Counted from the first letter of the stretch, positions 11,836-25,150 are shown. The stretch: DNA of 64,000 nt from Fremontodendron californicum (GCA_030761205.1 JAULJL010000027.1:6949001-7013000), one strand, 5' to 3'. Program-made: numbers and translations. Notes: generated by a model not told the origin, from the sequence alone.

Positions 11836-12745
11836 CTCTAACCTTCTGCAACTATCTAATGAAAGGGGAATATAGGGTAACTCCAAGCTGCAGAGTCTCT
11901 CAAGTGAATCAAATTTCATTACCAAATGTCATTAGGAAAAAGCCCCTCCTCCCCCCTGCTGCTCCCCAAGTGTCCCATTTTATTTCTCTCATGTTAGAGC
12001 TGAGTAGTCTTAAGGAAATTAGATCAAAGAGGCTTAGCAATTAGAATTATGTATGTCCCCTCTCACACAAGCATCGACGGTAGCAATAGTGAAATAAAAA
12101 CTTGAAGATGAATTCTCATTCTAAAAGAAGGGGATTATGCAGTAGCACAGCCTAAGAAATTCTTTAAAATGTTGTTATGATTGGTCTCTGTGATATCATA
12201 TACAATAGAAATAGAGTACAGTGACCTAGATCAGTCTCTTTCTGAATGTTAATTTTAACAGTCTGTTAAATAGGATTCATAATAAATGTATTATTCCATA
12301 TGGCAATTCACACATTAAATTATTGATGCAGGTAGCACTAAAAAAATTAATAATAAGAGATAAGAGGCTAGAGCAAAGACTGAAGCTTTCAGCAGAACAC
12401 GTTCAGATAATAATGAGCTTTGTAAACAAAATATTTAAGTATTCCCATGGTATAAGCTGCCGAAAAAAGTTATTGGTAACAAGAGAGTGAAAGCTTGCAG
12501 CTAGCCACAGACCACCCAATATAATGCAAAATAATTTGGGGAAGAAAAAAAAAAAAAAACAGAGTACTCTTGTCCTATATGCTGCCAATTGATCTTGCAA
12601 CCTTCTCCACTCAGGAAAAGAATAAACCAGTTTGACCATGATAACAGTTGCGAATAGGAAGTAGTATATATTTCAATTCCATAACTGAAATAATTATAAC
12701 CAATTACCTCCTAAGTTAACACCAGCAGAAATGAAGATAAAGAGT

Positions 12746-12748
<3 letters not shown>

Positions 12749-12777
<29 letters not shown>
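12749..12777. repeat. (GA)n microsatellite in the PP2C 3' region
   Basis: An uninterrupted GA run of about 29 bp. On the coding strand it is a CT tract just 3' of the PP2C stop. A GT donor-like AAAAG/GTACTC directly follows the stop, so a 3'-UTR intron beginning with this CT tract is possible. Confidence 0.9.
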
Positions 12778-12780
<3 letters not shown>

Positions 12781-12783
12781 CTT

Positions 12784-15700
12784 TTAAAGCTTTTTCTGGC
12801 ATCTTATCCTTGGAATCTTCAGGTCAACAACAATGATGGAGATGTTATCATAACTACATGCATCAAGAGCTTGCTTAAGAACCTGCTGAGAAACATACCA
12901 AGCAGGTGGGAATGCACTCTTATTAACCCCAGCAAGCCTCCGTTGCTGTCTTAGTTCTTTGCGAGCTAACTTTACAACTTCTTCATTAGATAAAACATCC
13001 CAGAGGCCATCACTTGCCAAAATCAAAAATTCATCTTCTTCAGTCCTAGTCATGAAAGTAACTTCAGGTACTGAAATAACCCATGGTTTCAAATCATGAT
13101 CACCTGAAAGTCACACCATACAAATTAAGAATTAATAATTGTACATAAAATCAATTTTATTATTTATTGTAGGATAAATTATATAACTTGGTTTTTTGTG
13201 GTTCTATTACATTCTCAAAAGGGCTTACATCATTAATTGTTGTGGTAAAGAATACTCATTGTAAAATATTTTTATAAATTATTAGTAGAATTTATATATT
13301 TAGTGATTTATTAAGAGGTCAAAATTCAATACTTAAAAGTTATTTAGTAAACTACTTATAGATATATAAATAAACTTGATTGATTATTAAATTGAAGGAT
13401 TTGGTTCCTCTCCAGTTCTTAACATGGGACTGAAGAGGCCAGACCATTATTTAGATCATGTCATGTATACAAAATTAAATAATAGAATGGCTTCATGGAA
13501 TTAAGAAATAACGGATTTCTTTTTAATAGCAAATGAGGGTGCCTCATTGATATTGTGAAAAATAACAAGTAACAAAAGAAGCAAGTAAAAAAAGTAGCAA
13601 AAGAAAATCATTGACAATCGAGATGACAGTGAAGGAATAGTGAGAAATGGTTAGGACTTTAGAGCAAATTATGGGACCATAAAAGATGTGGCACGTTTGT
13701 AAGCAATGATTTGGTTTATGACACGTGGTAGGATCTAAAGGATGGATTGGCCTCTCTGGTCCAAATATGGGATTGGAATGGAGACGGATCCTGAATTAAA
13801 ATGTACAATGACTTATAATATTGTAAGTTATTGGTAAGTAAAATAATATTCCACCACTTACTACTAATTGTGCTTAAATATCTAATAGTAAATTGAAATG
13901 AATTTCATAAATGCTAACTGATTAGGGATTGAAAAATCATTATTCACTAACTTGATCATTGAATTATTTATATTAATGACTTAAGCATAATAATCAAATT
14001 AATCATAATAATTTGTTCAATTATACATTTATTTTTCATGAAAATATAGTAATATTTATTATTTTTATATATTATTATTATTTAATTATAAGATATTATT
14101 CTACCTTTAAAATGATCCAAATTGAAAAACCAATAGATTTCTCTAACTCCATAAAAAGCTTTTTTACTGATTTTACCTAAAACCATCTAGGTAAATATGA
14201 ATTGCTTATTAAAGCTAAATAAACTTAATTAGTTTAATTATATGATATGATAATTATTGATTACATTATACTTTATATTAAAAATTATTTACTATTATTT
14301 TTATTAATGAAAAAGTAAAAATTTTATCTTAAATAATAATATTGACGGATTATATCATCACGTGCAAGGCACGTGTTGAATAAACTAGTAATCAATAAAA
14401 GGAAGTATAATGTAATGCAAATGCAGCTAAATACTGAAAATATTAGTACTTTAACATAACTTCAAATTATGAGTTGTGAAATACTAGGTCAACCAGAATT
14501 TAAGTGGGAGGGGGAACAGAGACAGACAATTCATTATCATTTGATAATAGTTAATGCAGCTATATTGCTCCTGGCATACTTGCAGATTGGTTCTACTGTG
14601 TGTCTCCAGTTTTTATTCTTTGACATGAAAACAAAGCCTGAGTAGCTATAAAATTTGAAGGAATTTCAGCAAACACAGAATGAACAACCTTTTGGTTTTG
14701 GCTGGAAAAAAAATCACTAACATGAATTAAGTTGTATACCAATTCTCTTACTCATGGCATGTAAATGAAGATATAATTAAGTTGTATGGAAGAAAGGAAA
14801 ACCTATTGCTCTTGACATGGAAAGAACTCCCTCCACCCTTAAACAGCCCCAGTTGAGAATTCTACCTCCGCTACTAGTGATCCTTTCTAACTCATCTGCT
14901 CGGTCAGGCTGCAAAAAAGACAAGACCACATATTTAGAAAAGTGATAACAAAAGAGAAAGGAGGCACCAGGAACAATGGATAGATTTGCACTTTACAGTG
15001 AAGCATGTGTGTGCTTGTCAGAGATAAACAGGAGACAGCAATAACATATACATCAGCTGATGAGATATTTGGGCCATACTTTTGGATACTATGACAAAGA
15101 ACAAGACAGCTTAAATTATTGTAAAGCCTGCAGTAGCTTACGATAAAACATGAAAGTACTCTTTTATTCATAAAGTAGGAATGTGTTTGATACTTATGAT
15201 GAATCATGCAAGTAGTTCTCATTTATTCATAAAAAGATGAATATTCTTGACACAATAATCGATGAGAAAAAACACAAAGTGATATGCCTGTTGATACAAC
15301 AAGTGAGGTACATATCAACTCTGATGTGTGAGTGAGTATTAACCACAAATCAATAGGTGCATTGCATATATCAGTGCAAATGGTACAGACAACCAGATAA
15401 AGGTATGATTCAAATATGCCATAATTAATAGGATTTTCTAATCGCCCTGAAAGGAAGAATGTATAATGTTTTTCCCTTTCCGCTGGATCAGGAGATTGGA
15501 TCATTAAATCTAAGCCACAAGAAGAATGCTTGGTTGATAAATAATTTACTTCTTGGTCATCAACGATGTCAATCACTATGAATGATCCTAATCAATGCTA
15601 CAGAAATTGTCTCTTTGTTTATCTCTTGACTCGGAATGGCAGGAGGTTTAGATAACAATCTTTAGGTTTGGGCCCAAGAGGGTCTCTTAACACGGTGATT

Positions 15701-18700
15701 GCCCAAATAAAGGGCAAGAACTGCAAAGAAACAATATGAAGGGAAAAAGGAAAGGAAAAAAAAAGAAGAGAAAGACCTTAGTTTTGGAACATAAAACCTT
15801 AATCTATTGTAAATGGAGAGATGAAACTGAAAAATTGCGAGAAACCTTGTGGTCAACTGTCAATGGGATTGCTTGTGTCCCACGACAAAGTACAGCCCTG
15901 GAGTCACCACAATTAGCAGCAATTATCTGGCAGGCCGAGATAATCAGTACCAAAGCAGTCGATCCAACAGACTTGGGTGCTAATGCCTCATCTTTGAAGG
16001 CATTGTCAGCCCTCTCATAAGCCTTGCACAGCGCAACCTCCCACCTCTTACTCCATCCATCTAAACTGCTTCCTCTTTTCCATTCCTCTGCCACAATTTC
16101 ACAAAGCTCATTTGCACAATAGCTACTCACCTGCAAAATACCATCCATATGATTTGCTTTACATTTATTGGCCATCACTGTCAGGTGATAAGTAATTTGC
16201 TAGTTAGACTATGCAACATTTGTTTTACAACTATGCTACACAATCAAATTGGAGTTTGTCTCATACTCTACTTTTTACAAACTAGCATACTTTATGTTAA
16301 GTACATTTAATCCAGACAATATGTACAGTAATATCATTAGATCTGAGATTTTCCAGTAATTGACCCATTATTTCAAGCCTTGCAGGTCCACTGCTCTTCA
16401 ATGATTCCCTTTACCTTGAATGATAATGTGTGAATAGAAGGCTAACTCTACAAAACGATCTAGACAAACAATGTTGTTCTACCTGCATGAGGTAGAAACT
16501 ATATGCGCACATATCAAAATGAAAACAAGAGCACCTTAGCAGTACATGGCAAATTTTTTTAATCAGAAGCACTACACAGATTAGTGGCCCTAGCTGGTTT
16601 GTCAAAAATCTCAATAATTATTCATATTATACTAACATTTGACTTGAAATCATAGAGTCAGAACATTTGAAACTACTGCTAAAAAAAGGCAAAAAGCTGA
16701 AATATCAAAAAGTTATAGTTTGTTTCCATTCTCAAGTTCAACGCCTGAAAGAATCTATGGCATATGAAGACAGGAAAAGTCAAGCAGTGGAGCCTTTAGC
16801 GTTCAATGCCGTACACTATCAGAGGAATGACATAGATGATCTTTCTTTCATCATTTTGAAACTATTTTAGAAGACCACTATCATATATGGTCTTAATTTG
16901 AAATGTTGATTAATTTAAAAGGCAAACTGGAACTGAGAGTGAGACCTAGAAAAAAGACAAAGAAAACATATAGAAATATAGATAAAAGGTGAAATTCCAT
17001 CAAATTCAAAACAGTGACAAATGCACCGTGTGTTGATTGATCTTTAAGGCAAAAGGTTTTAAAGAAACCCACAAAACATCACCTCAAAAAAACCTAGTTT
17101 GGGATGAAAAAATTCATGCAACTATGACCATGAGATTATACTCAGCATCTATCTATATAGGCAAGAAATGGTCTATTTACATTTTCCATTAAATAGGGAA
17201 GAGAATTGAGGCGGAGCCTTCATCCAGAATAGATCCAAGGAAAATGCAAATAGCTTAATTTAATGAGTTTAGTAATAAAGAAAGTTAGACTGAAGGGCAA
17301 GAAGAAAGAATAGAAAAAGTTATAGGGATGCGAGAAAGAACAATACTAAATTATGGAGAGTTAAGTGTAGGAGCAAAAAGACCATCAAGATTTCTTTTAC
17401 ATATTGCTAACTAGAATCATAGACAATTTACTAAGACCTGTGGGTTATTTTCAATATTGGGAAGTCATCAAACCACTTTCACCTGTGCAAAAAACTTGTT
17501 ATTACTTACAGTCTACTTTACTCAAAAGAGCAACTGAACAAGTGAATTTTCTTCCAAGATGAAATTAACTTCTAAAGTTACTACTCTCTTAATCATTATA
17601 ATCTCTAATATTCTGCCATATTCAGACACAAACTAGAGCAAAGATAGGCATATTTTTCGCATTAAAATACACATCATAACTCATGTCAAGTATCAAATAT
17701 GAGATACGTGACTGTATCCACAAACCATATAGAAAAGCAATCTCTACCAAGATAAAAATTAGAGAACATACATGAAGAAAGAGAGAATCAAAGATAGGTA
17801 TAACCACTATGCAGTAAAAGAGAATAAAAGATAGGTACACAAAAAAATTAATTGCTTAGAAAAGTACTTGGCAATCCTTATTGCTTCTGATAATGCCTAT
17901 AGTACATCTAGGGGCGTAAATTTTGACTGAGTTGTATGCAAGCTGCTTGACTTACACTCAGCTCATAAGCTCGTTCAAGGCTTGTTTGTGACTCATTTAT
18001 GAGTTTAATGGAGCAAAAGAAAGACTTCATTAAATTTTTTTCTTTAGTATCTATACTTTATGACATGGTGTTTGTATGCACTAATACTATAATTATTAGA
18101 ACTTCTAAGAAAGAGAAATAAAATGTATTGCAACTTCAACAAAATCTACTGATAGTTTAAAGATTTCTACACAAAATTATCTTCTCTAAACATTAATATA
18201 AATGTATTGCAACTTCAACAAAATCTACTGATAGTTTAAAGATTTCTACACAAAATTAACTTCTCTAAACATTAATATCTTCAGATACAAATTGAATTGA
18301 ACTATAATATTTACATCATTAGTAGAACTTGTGTGGCATACAACAAATTATACTCATGGTTCCTTAATATTCATGACTAGGAAGTTATTTTCCATTGGCT
18401 CAAAGATGGACACTCCAACAATCTCAAATCAAGTTACATATTTTCAATTTCAATATCCTTCAATAATTAAGTGGAATTAGATCATCATATTTGTTTGTAC
18501 AAGAAAAAAATGATCAAGATATTCACACAATTGGAAAGCTTTACATTAGCAAACACCTTCAGTTCAACAGAATCAAGCCAAAAAGTTATTTCCATTAACT
18601 CAAAGATGGGAAATCATTAATGTGGGATTGATAGATAGTGACAAAAAATCCTACAATCCCAAATCTATCGCAAAAGAAAGGTCAAAAATAGAACCCACTG

Positions 18701-21700
18701 AGAAAAAGGACTTTGCCCTTTTTATTTCCTACCTTCAAGTGAGAGTTGTAACGTTCAACGACATGAGGGTCCACTCTCGATTTTATTTTTAAGCCTTATC
18801 TACTATAACTGTCAAACAAACTACACTTAAGAGCTTGGCTCGTTTTTGTGAAAAAGTTGGGTTCGAGCCAAACAATCTTTTAACAAGCCAAGCTTGAGCT
18901 TGGAAGTTGGAGCTTCTTTTGAGCTTGATTAAGGCTTGAACTCATTAGAGGCCCAATCCAGCCGAACTCAAGCCAGCTTTCCTTATTTGCACACCCGTAA
19001 AACCTATTAATTGTTTGATGTTTTGTGCAACGAGCATAATGTTTGTTTCAATGTTCGTAGGCTACTAAATGCAATTGATGCTTATCCGAAAAAGCATATA
19101 AATTTAGAAAATGGTAAAAATATCTTTATCAAGGATATGTTTAAACTAGAATATATTTCCTACTATGTTTTCATTACTTTAGAAGCTTTCACCACCAATC
19201 ATATGTTCCTTTTTTACAATTCATTACCATTCAAAAGGGAAAAAACATATTTCCATAAATGAAGTTAATACTTTTTCAACTTAAAACTTGTAAGCTAAAA
19301 ATCCGACCCAAAAGATAATAGAATTATGTTAATACTTTTGAAGGTAAGATTATAAATGACAACATTTAAGTCAAGCTATCAAATAGTTATTGAGCTTGAA
19401 TCATGTTAAAGATTGAACTACGAGAAATCAGACAAAAACTTTAACTAGTCTTTATTTGATAAGTTATATACAGAAGATCTACAGACACTAACAATTTAGC
19501 TAAATCCATTTATGGCACCAACAAGGAACAAACTTGGATATTTTGATGCAATTACGACTTAAAAATTAAAATAGCAAGATCAAATAAGATAGTGTAATAC
19601 AAATGCGTGGAAACTTCTAATAAAACCATTCCTTGAATCACAAATGGGAAACGCACACCAAGTAAAAATTTCATGTTATACCTAAATCAACGTAAATGGA
19701 GTGAAGGGAACTAGTGGTTTTTTAGTTCTATATTTCTCAATTGATATCCCAATAATCAATTTGTCTAATATAGTATCACATGGTCGAATCCAAGTCCAAT
19801 TTGGGCTAAGAAAGGACTAGGCTGTATTAGTCAAACTGATACTTGTTGAGGCATCTTTTCTTGCCTTTCTTTCCCTTCTTGGGCTGACATTTGCTTTCAA
19901 ATAAAGTACGAAAGAAATAATAAAGAGATTTATGACAATTGTCGATAAATGACTACTTTACTATGGTTGATTAGGTTAGGACTTCCTTAAGGCATCGAGA
20001 TTTTCTTACCTTAGAAGAAAGAATCATAACTTTTTTTAAAACATAGAATAACTGTATCTATGATTTCCTTCTTTTATTTTCTTTTTTTTTTTGAGGGGTA
20101 CAAAAGAGGGTTAACAGCCCAAGACTACCATGCAAGATCACTACCCCTTCCTCTAACATGCCATAGAATTCACTCAGAGGGGAAACTAAAATCACTTTGT
20201 TAAATAAAATCGTTCGCCCATATATGTCGACAGATCAGCACTTCTATTTCCCTCATGGAAAACACGTCTAATCTCCGTACTCCAACCTTCCTTATGAGGC
20301 AATTACGATCTAAAATCCTCCGATGGATGGTCCTTTCCTAACCAACCAAAACTTTTTATCCAAATCCACCACAATGGATCATCTATATATCTCATGGACA
20401 AGCAGTGACACCTTTTCCAAAGCCCATATATCCACCAATAAGCAATCAAGTGCACAAAACCCATCGATGATCTCCAATCAAGCCCCCAACACTAGAAAAT
20501 TTAGTGCTATCTGTGTTTGCTCCATCCATTTTTAAATTGAAGACATTTTCAAGGGGAGGTGTCCAGACTGTCCAACAACACGGTCAATATGTGTCTAGTA
20601 GTAGCAACTTGAATGTTACCACAATTTTCTAGCCGTTTTTTTCCGCCCTAAAATGAACTTCCTTATACATTAGCCTTCTACTATCAAGGACTCACCAGTT
20701 CCTAGATCTTCATACATACCAAATCACAAACATATATACTACTGACCAAAGGATAACTTCTCTACCAAAAGCTTTAATACAAAGAGTATAGCTCAGACCT
20801 ACTCCTCATGTTTGTGGCACATTCACCATCCAAACATCTGCAACTAATGGATGAATTAGAACAATATGATCCAAAGCTTCACTGCCTCCCTACTCTTCAT
20901 GTTTGTGGCACACTAACCCTCAAGGAATATAATCCATGATGGATTATTAACCGTATTTCTCATGAACCTCTCGTTATTGATCACTCTATCCCGCATACAT
21001 AGCCAAATAAAAATCCAGAATTTTTCTGGACATTTCAGTTTCCATATCCACTGCCAGTTCTCATTCTGAGCACAGGCACATCCCTTCCTATCCCTGACAA
21101 ACTTATATGTTGATCTTATGCGAAAATGGGCCCTCGAGGCATGGAACTTTCTGCTTCTATCGCTTTTTTTTTTCTTCGTTTTTCTTCAAATAATGACAAT
21201 GCTGGTCATTTTGAATTTTCATTTTTCATAATCATAATTAATCTCAATTTCATAACAATCCGATTCAAACCCACCTGAGGAAAGAGTCTAATGACAGTAA
21301 ATATGTACCTCAAAAAACTTCTCCTCAAGGATGGTTCTTCCTTTTTGACTCTACTAGCTTAATTACTTAGTATTATCTCAAATGTAACTTTGAGTCACCC
21401 TAATGTTGCCAATTTATAAATCTTTAGCTAGTTAATTAATTCCAATTAATGATCTCACATTTCCTTCTGGTTATCTTGTAGTGGATGGTGAAAGGAGATT
21501 CTCTAATAATTTTTCATTGTTCTAGTTATTTAAAAAAAAAAACCCTTAACTATTAAAGACATCAATCAAATTCTTCAAATGTATTAGAAGAGAAAGCATT
21601 ATATTCTTTCACTCTTTCAGATAGCCATAATGCAGGTTACTTGTTTAGTCATGCAAAAAGGCCCAAAGAAGTTTCACTCACAGCCTCTCATCACAAATGC

Positions 21701-24599
21701 AAATAGCAAAGCAATTTCCACCAATCGTTAAGTAGAATTTCACTTAAGAACATCATGAGACATTTCTTACTTAACCAATTAGCTAATAGATTCCCTTTCA
21801 CTAATCAACTTCTTTAAATATATTATTCTATACATATTGAGATCGAGAGTACCTAATTTCCTAATATTAGCATAATAAACAAAAATCAAATAATCAATTT
21901 TCCACGCATTTATACAAAGGCTTGTGCATGCTTGTAAAGCCAAATTCAGCTCCATTTCAAAATAAACATTGAAAATTCTAATAAATAATGCAAAAATCCA
22001 ACCAATTATTGCACTCCATTCCTTGTAAGCATCCCCCGTAACTTGCTATGACAACAATCCTCGAAGACAAATGCCTGCATTTGAGAACCTCAAGCCACAC
22101 AACAATAAAGGCCTTTTACAAACAGATGCACTGAACCAGTGACAGTTTTGCAAACATTTCCGCTAATATCACAACATCAATGCTCAAAAATATATATATA
22201 GAGAGACCCTTTTTTTTCTTGAGTATTTTCAAGAAAAGGCTCAAGGCGCTATTTATCAATTATCATCTAGGAATTTTATATTAAATGCACAACAAAGAAA
22301 TCAACAAAGGAAAATATTAAATTTCAATCAATAAACAAAAAAAAAGAAAGAAACTTTAATATATTTCCCAAACACAAATAATTAAAGCCACTTTCAGTTT
22401 AACTTATTCCACAATAAGAAAACTATTTAAACCAAGATAATCCGATCAATTTCAATAAATTCAAGAGTTATAATCGAAATGAATGTCGGTCAAATAGTTA
22501 CCTTATTGGTGCAATTTTCCTTTTCGTTTTCTCTTGCTTTCTCTCATTCTTTATTTTTCGAGAAACAAACATAGCGATGCTTTGACGCAACAATTTTAGG
22601 GTTTTTGGTTATAGAGGAAAGAAACTGATCGAATTGGGAAGGTCTTGCACCATTTGTGTAAAAAGTAGAAACCGAGAGAAAAGAGACGTTGGGTTTTCAA
22701 TTGAAAACTTTTAACAGAAAATTGCCCTTTAATTAGAAATTTAGAATTATAGTTGTATAAATTTTTTTCACAATTTTTTTTCACCCAAGTCCTAGCAACA
22801 GTGTATTGTTGAAATTGTAAACATACCCAATTTTTTTTTTTTTTTTTCAAAATTGACTCAAAAGTTTTTGCATGTGAAATTACACTCCCCATAAGAAACA
22901 CACTATCTATATTCTGAGATGACAATGTTACTGTTTATTAACAAATTAAAATGATAATCTAATTCATGGGTTCCTTCTATATTCTTTTCTTTTTTTTTAA
23001 AAAAAAGAGCTTTTTAAAAAAAATGAAAAATAATTAATTCAAGGATAAACTTGATACCATGGATCAAACAACTTTTGAGAAGATTGGATGGGAATAAATG
23101 GATTTTTGTTAAAAAATGAAAATTGATTAATTCAAGGATAAACTTGATACCATGGATCAAACAACTTTTAAGAAGATGGGAATTGGGGTTTTCAAAGACG
23201 ACTAAAGAAGTTGTTTTTAAGACTATAAAGTTATTAGTTATGGGTTTATCGGTTAGGCCATGCCAATAAAATCAAATTTATTTGTCTGAATTCGGTTTAA
23301 TTCAAAAACTCATTTTATTATTTAAAAAGTAAATAAAAATTATTTTATATTAATATTTATATATTTTTATAATTAAATTTAAATTAAAATATTTTAAATT
23401 TAAATAAATTAAAATAATTCGAATTATCAAAATTTTAATTTCAATTCAATTGAACTTATCGGCCGACAGGTAGTCCGTGGAAAGGTTACAAACATCGTTT
23501 GGGAATTATGAGAGAGGAAGTTAAAAAGCCTTAAAAGCAATTTCGACTTCGGTTTTGGGCCTTCAATAATCTGTGACAAGTGGGCCGCACGTGGCTGTGG
23601 GCATGCAACTGCTCCAACTTCCCAACGCCGCCAAATCAGATCGCGTAACACAAAGGAACCAGACATAAACGACTGGTCGTCATTTACTCACTCGTGGCAC
23701 TTTTAGGGGCCCCACCCCGAATAAATTTTGACGGTGATTCTTGGTGGGCCCCTAGGTGATCAGAAGACCCAAAAGTGCGATTCCACTTGAAGACAAAAGA
23801 CGTTACCTTATTTTGTCTCGTTTGGAAACACACGTGTTGAACAGGGTGCCTCTCTGTCACCGGATTTAGCTGACAGCTTGGTGTTGGTGCCCCCCAAAGG
23901 CCACGTCTCAGGTCAATTTGGCTGGCCAGGCCTAATTGACTTTGTTTGAGTTGGTGAGAAACAATTTTGACTCTACTTGGATTTGTCACTTGAAAATGTC
24001 CAAAGAAGAAAGTGCTCCCCCAAAACAAAAAGGAAAAGGAAAAAGAAAAGAGACTTTTTTTCATTCAAATCTTTTTGGGTGTAAAATTATCTATCTATTG
24101 TAACTTTTAATAATAAAAAAATTGACTAATAAATGACACAAAACTAAAACAATTAAAAGAAGAGTTTAAAACATTGTTTCCTTCCATGGGATTAAATTAT
24201 CTTGTTGAAGCATTCTGAAAATAAAAAAGAATATTATAAATGTTTAAGTTTAAATCCAAATTCTATTGCATGCCCATATTCAGAATCCTTTTACTTTCTA
24301 TTGAAAAATAGACAGCCCAAAAAAAAAAAAAAGACTTAAAAAAATATATTTCCAAGTGATGATTTCTATCATATGTAAATAAAATATTATAAATATATTG
24401 GGGAGGATTTTTTACTGATAAAAGGAATATATATATATATATATAGTATGATATTGATTGTTCTACACATGCACCATCATAAAATAAAAACTATATATTA
24501 TATATATGATCACGAAAGCCACATTCATTTTATGTCCTAGATGTAACAAACCGAGAACTTCTGCTTTAATCATCAAATGAAAAGAACCACACATTTTAT

Positions 24600-24630
<31 letters not shown>

Positions 24631-25150
24631 GGATTTTCATTTGTGATCAGCAGGAGGTAGATGAGTTAATTACCTGGTCACCTCCATGCCCATCAAATAT
24701 GCCAAAAAAATGCACCGGCGATTTCTCCATGGCGTATTCACACTCGGGCGCCGTACACCCACCAACATCCTTGCAACAAACCTCCATAAACCCTGGATGA
24801 ACCACCGCCGAATCCTCCATTGTAGATCGCCTTCCTTGCTCCATGCAGTATCCCCACGATACTCCTTTGTTGCTTATCCCAATGCACTTCGCTGCCCTTT
24901 TGCCTTCCAGCTGAGCAGCAATGTCGTTACAATTGGTATCAGAACTATCCGACACATGAGTAACCACAATGGTACCAGTTTCGGTCTCAGCACCTTTTAT
25001 ATCGGGTGAGAGGACAATGGTGGTGGTGCTGCAATTTGCGTTGGAATCCATTGGTTTTGGATTGGACGAGTAGTCATCGACGGTGGTGGTGGTGGTGGTG
25101 TCTTTCTGGAGGAGGGTTGGTTCATTCATGACGGTGGATTCGCTTGCCAT
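12784..25150 (-). CDS. Protein phosphatase 2C, clade A-like (four exons, 395 aa)
   Basis: Exons are 25150-24674, 16130-15846, 14908-14803 and 13103-12784. All junctions are GT-AG, with phases 0, 0 and 1, giving 1188 nt. The protein is a Mg/Mn-dependent Ser/Thr phosphatase. Metal-site motifs are all present: RSTMED (E112, D113), DGHGG (153-157), CGDSRAVL (233-240), SRAIGD (286-291), LASDGLWDV (from 318) and D375-N376. The first ~85 residues are low-complexity and include a Thr run. DHKPDRADELERI and GGRILNW (W274) align with ABI1/HAB1, where this Trp is the lock residue contacted by ABA-bound PYR/RCAR receptors, so negative control of ABA signalling is inferred. The flap reads RVEGVLSMSRAIGD rather than the RVFGVLAMSRSIGD of HAB1, so a divergent or non-clade-A member is possible. 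Intron 1 is 8.5 kb and TE-rich; exon 1 alone carries MED and DGHGG, so transcripts starting later would be inactive. Confidence 0.93.
13510..14139. other. PP2C intron 3, AT-rich, no gene
   Basis: Lies within the 1.7-kb intron between exons 3 and 4. It includes AT-rich repeat-like DNA leading up to a possible Helitron terminus. No coding signal was seen. Confidence 0.5.
14140..14388 (+). mobile_element. Candidate Helitron 3' terminus in PP2C intron 3
   Basis: The 3' end shows the Helitron signature: a hairpin CACGTGCAAGGCACGTG at about 14360-14376, a short spacer, and CTAG at 14385-14388 followed by host T. The 5' boundary is uncertain. TCTCTAACTCCATAAAAAG at 14140 resembles a Helitron 5' end but is preceded by T rather than A. 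The element would be a 250-bp non-autonomous copy. Confidence 0.45.
17909..19000. mobile_element. hAT-like non-autonomous element in PP2C intron 1
   Basis: The left end is TAGGGGCGTAAAT and the right end ATTTGCACACCCGTAA, reverse-complement-like and of the TAGGGGTGTGCA type seen in plant hAT elements. The interior ends are rich in AGCTTGAGCTTGG and GCTCATAAGCTCG words, typical of this class. An 8-bp target duplication is not evident. A 79-bp direct tandem duplication lies inside at about 18122-18280. Confidence 0.45.
18122..18280. repeat. 79-bp direct tandem duplication
   Basis: AATGTATTGCAACTTCAAC starts at 18122 and again at 18201. The two units are nearly identical through AACATTAATAT, so the duplication is recent. 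It lies inside the hAT-like element of PP2C intron 1. Confidence 0.85.
20280..21140 (-). pseudogene. LINE relic: zf-RVT and RNase H remnants
   Basis: On the minus strand, about 21060-20910 encodes a decayed reverse-transcriptase zinc-binding region (WKLKCPEKFWIFIWLCMRDR, then NNERF). About 20530-20320 encodes a decayed RNase H start (KMDGANTDSTKFSS, then GGLIGDHRWVL), with IWALEKVSLLVHE in a shifted frame. Several stops and at least one frameshift break it. This order matches the 3' end of plant L1-type LINE ORF2. It lies in PP2C intron 1 in the same orientation as the gene. No intact retrotransposon protein remains, and boundaries are approximate. Confidence 0.7.
22500..22620 (-). promoter_or_regulatory. 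Possible internal leader exon or promoter in PP2C intron 1
   Basis: On the minus strand the segment holds AACCAAAAACCCTAAAATTG (a telo-box AAACCCTAA), an AG-rich leader, and AATAAG/GTAACT resembling a splice donor. It looks like the noncoding first exon of a plant housekeeping gene and lies between PP2C exons 1 and 2. An ATG inside it does not join exon 2 in frame. Function is speculative. Confidence 0.25.
23035..23180. repeat. 93-bp direct tandem duplication
   Basis: TTAATTCAAGGATAAACTTG begins at 23035 and again at 23128, followed by the shared ATACCATGGATCAAACAAC. The units are nearly identical, indicating a recent local duplication within PP2C intron 1. Confidence 0.8.
23588..23906. promoter_or_regulatory. 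G-box/ABRE cluster in PP2C intron 1
   Basis: Three ACGT-core elements lie within 320 bp: CACGTGGC at 23588-23595 (plus), CACGTG at 23831-23836, and ACGTGGC at 23900-23906 (minus). CACGTGGC and ACGTGGC are canonical ABA-responsive elements bound by ABF-type bZIP factors. The surrounding 600 bp is clearly more GC-rich than the rest of the intron. Clade A PP2C genes are ABA-induced, so intronic enhancer function is plausible. This is inferred from motifs only. Confidence 0.4.

Noticed and set aside
14887..15576. Two adjacent minus-strand frames of 111 and 117 residues
   Set aside because: Both lie mainly in PP2C intron 2, and translation across exon 3 there is in the wrong frame.
23684..24064. 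126-residue minus-strand open frame in PP2C intron 1
   Set aside because: Explained by higher local GC. No domain is seen, and the interval looks regulatory rather than coding.
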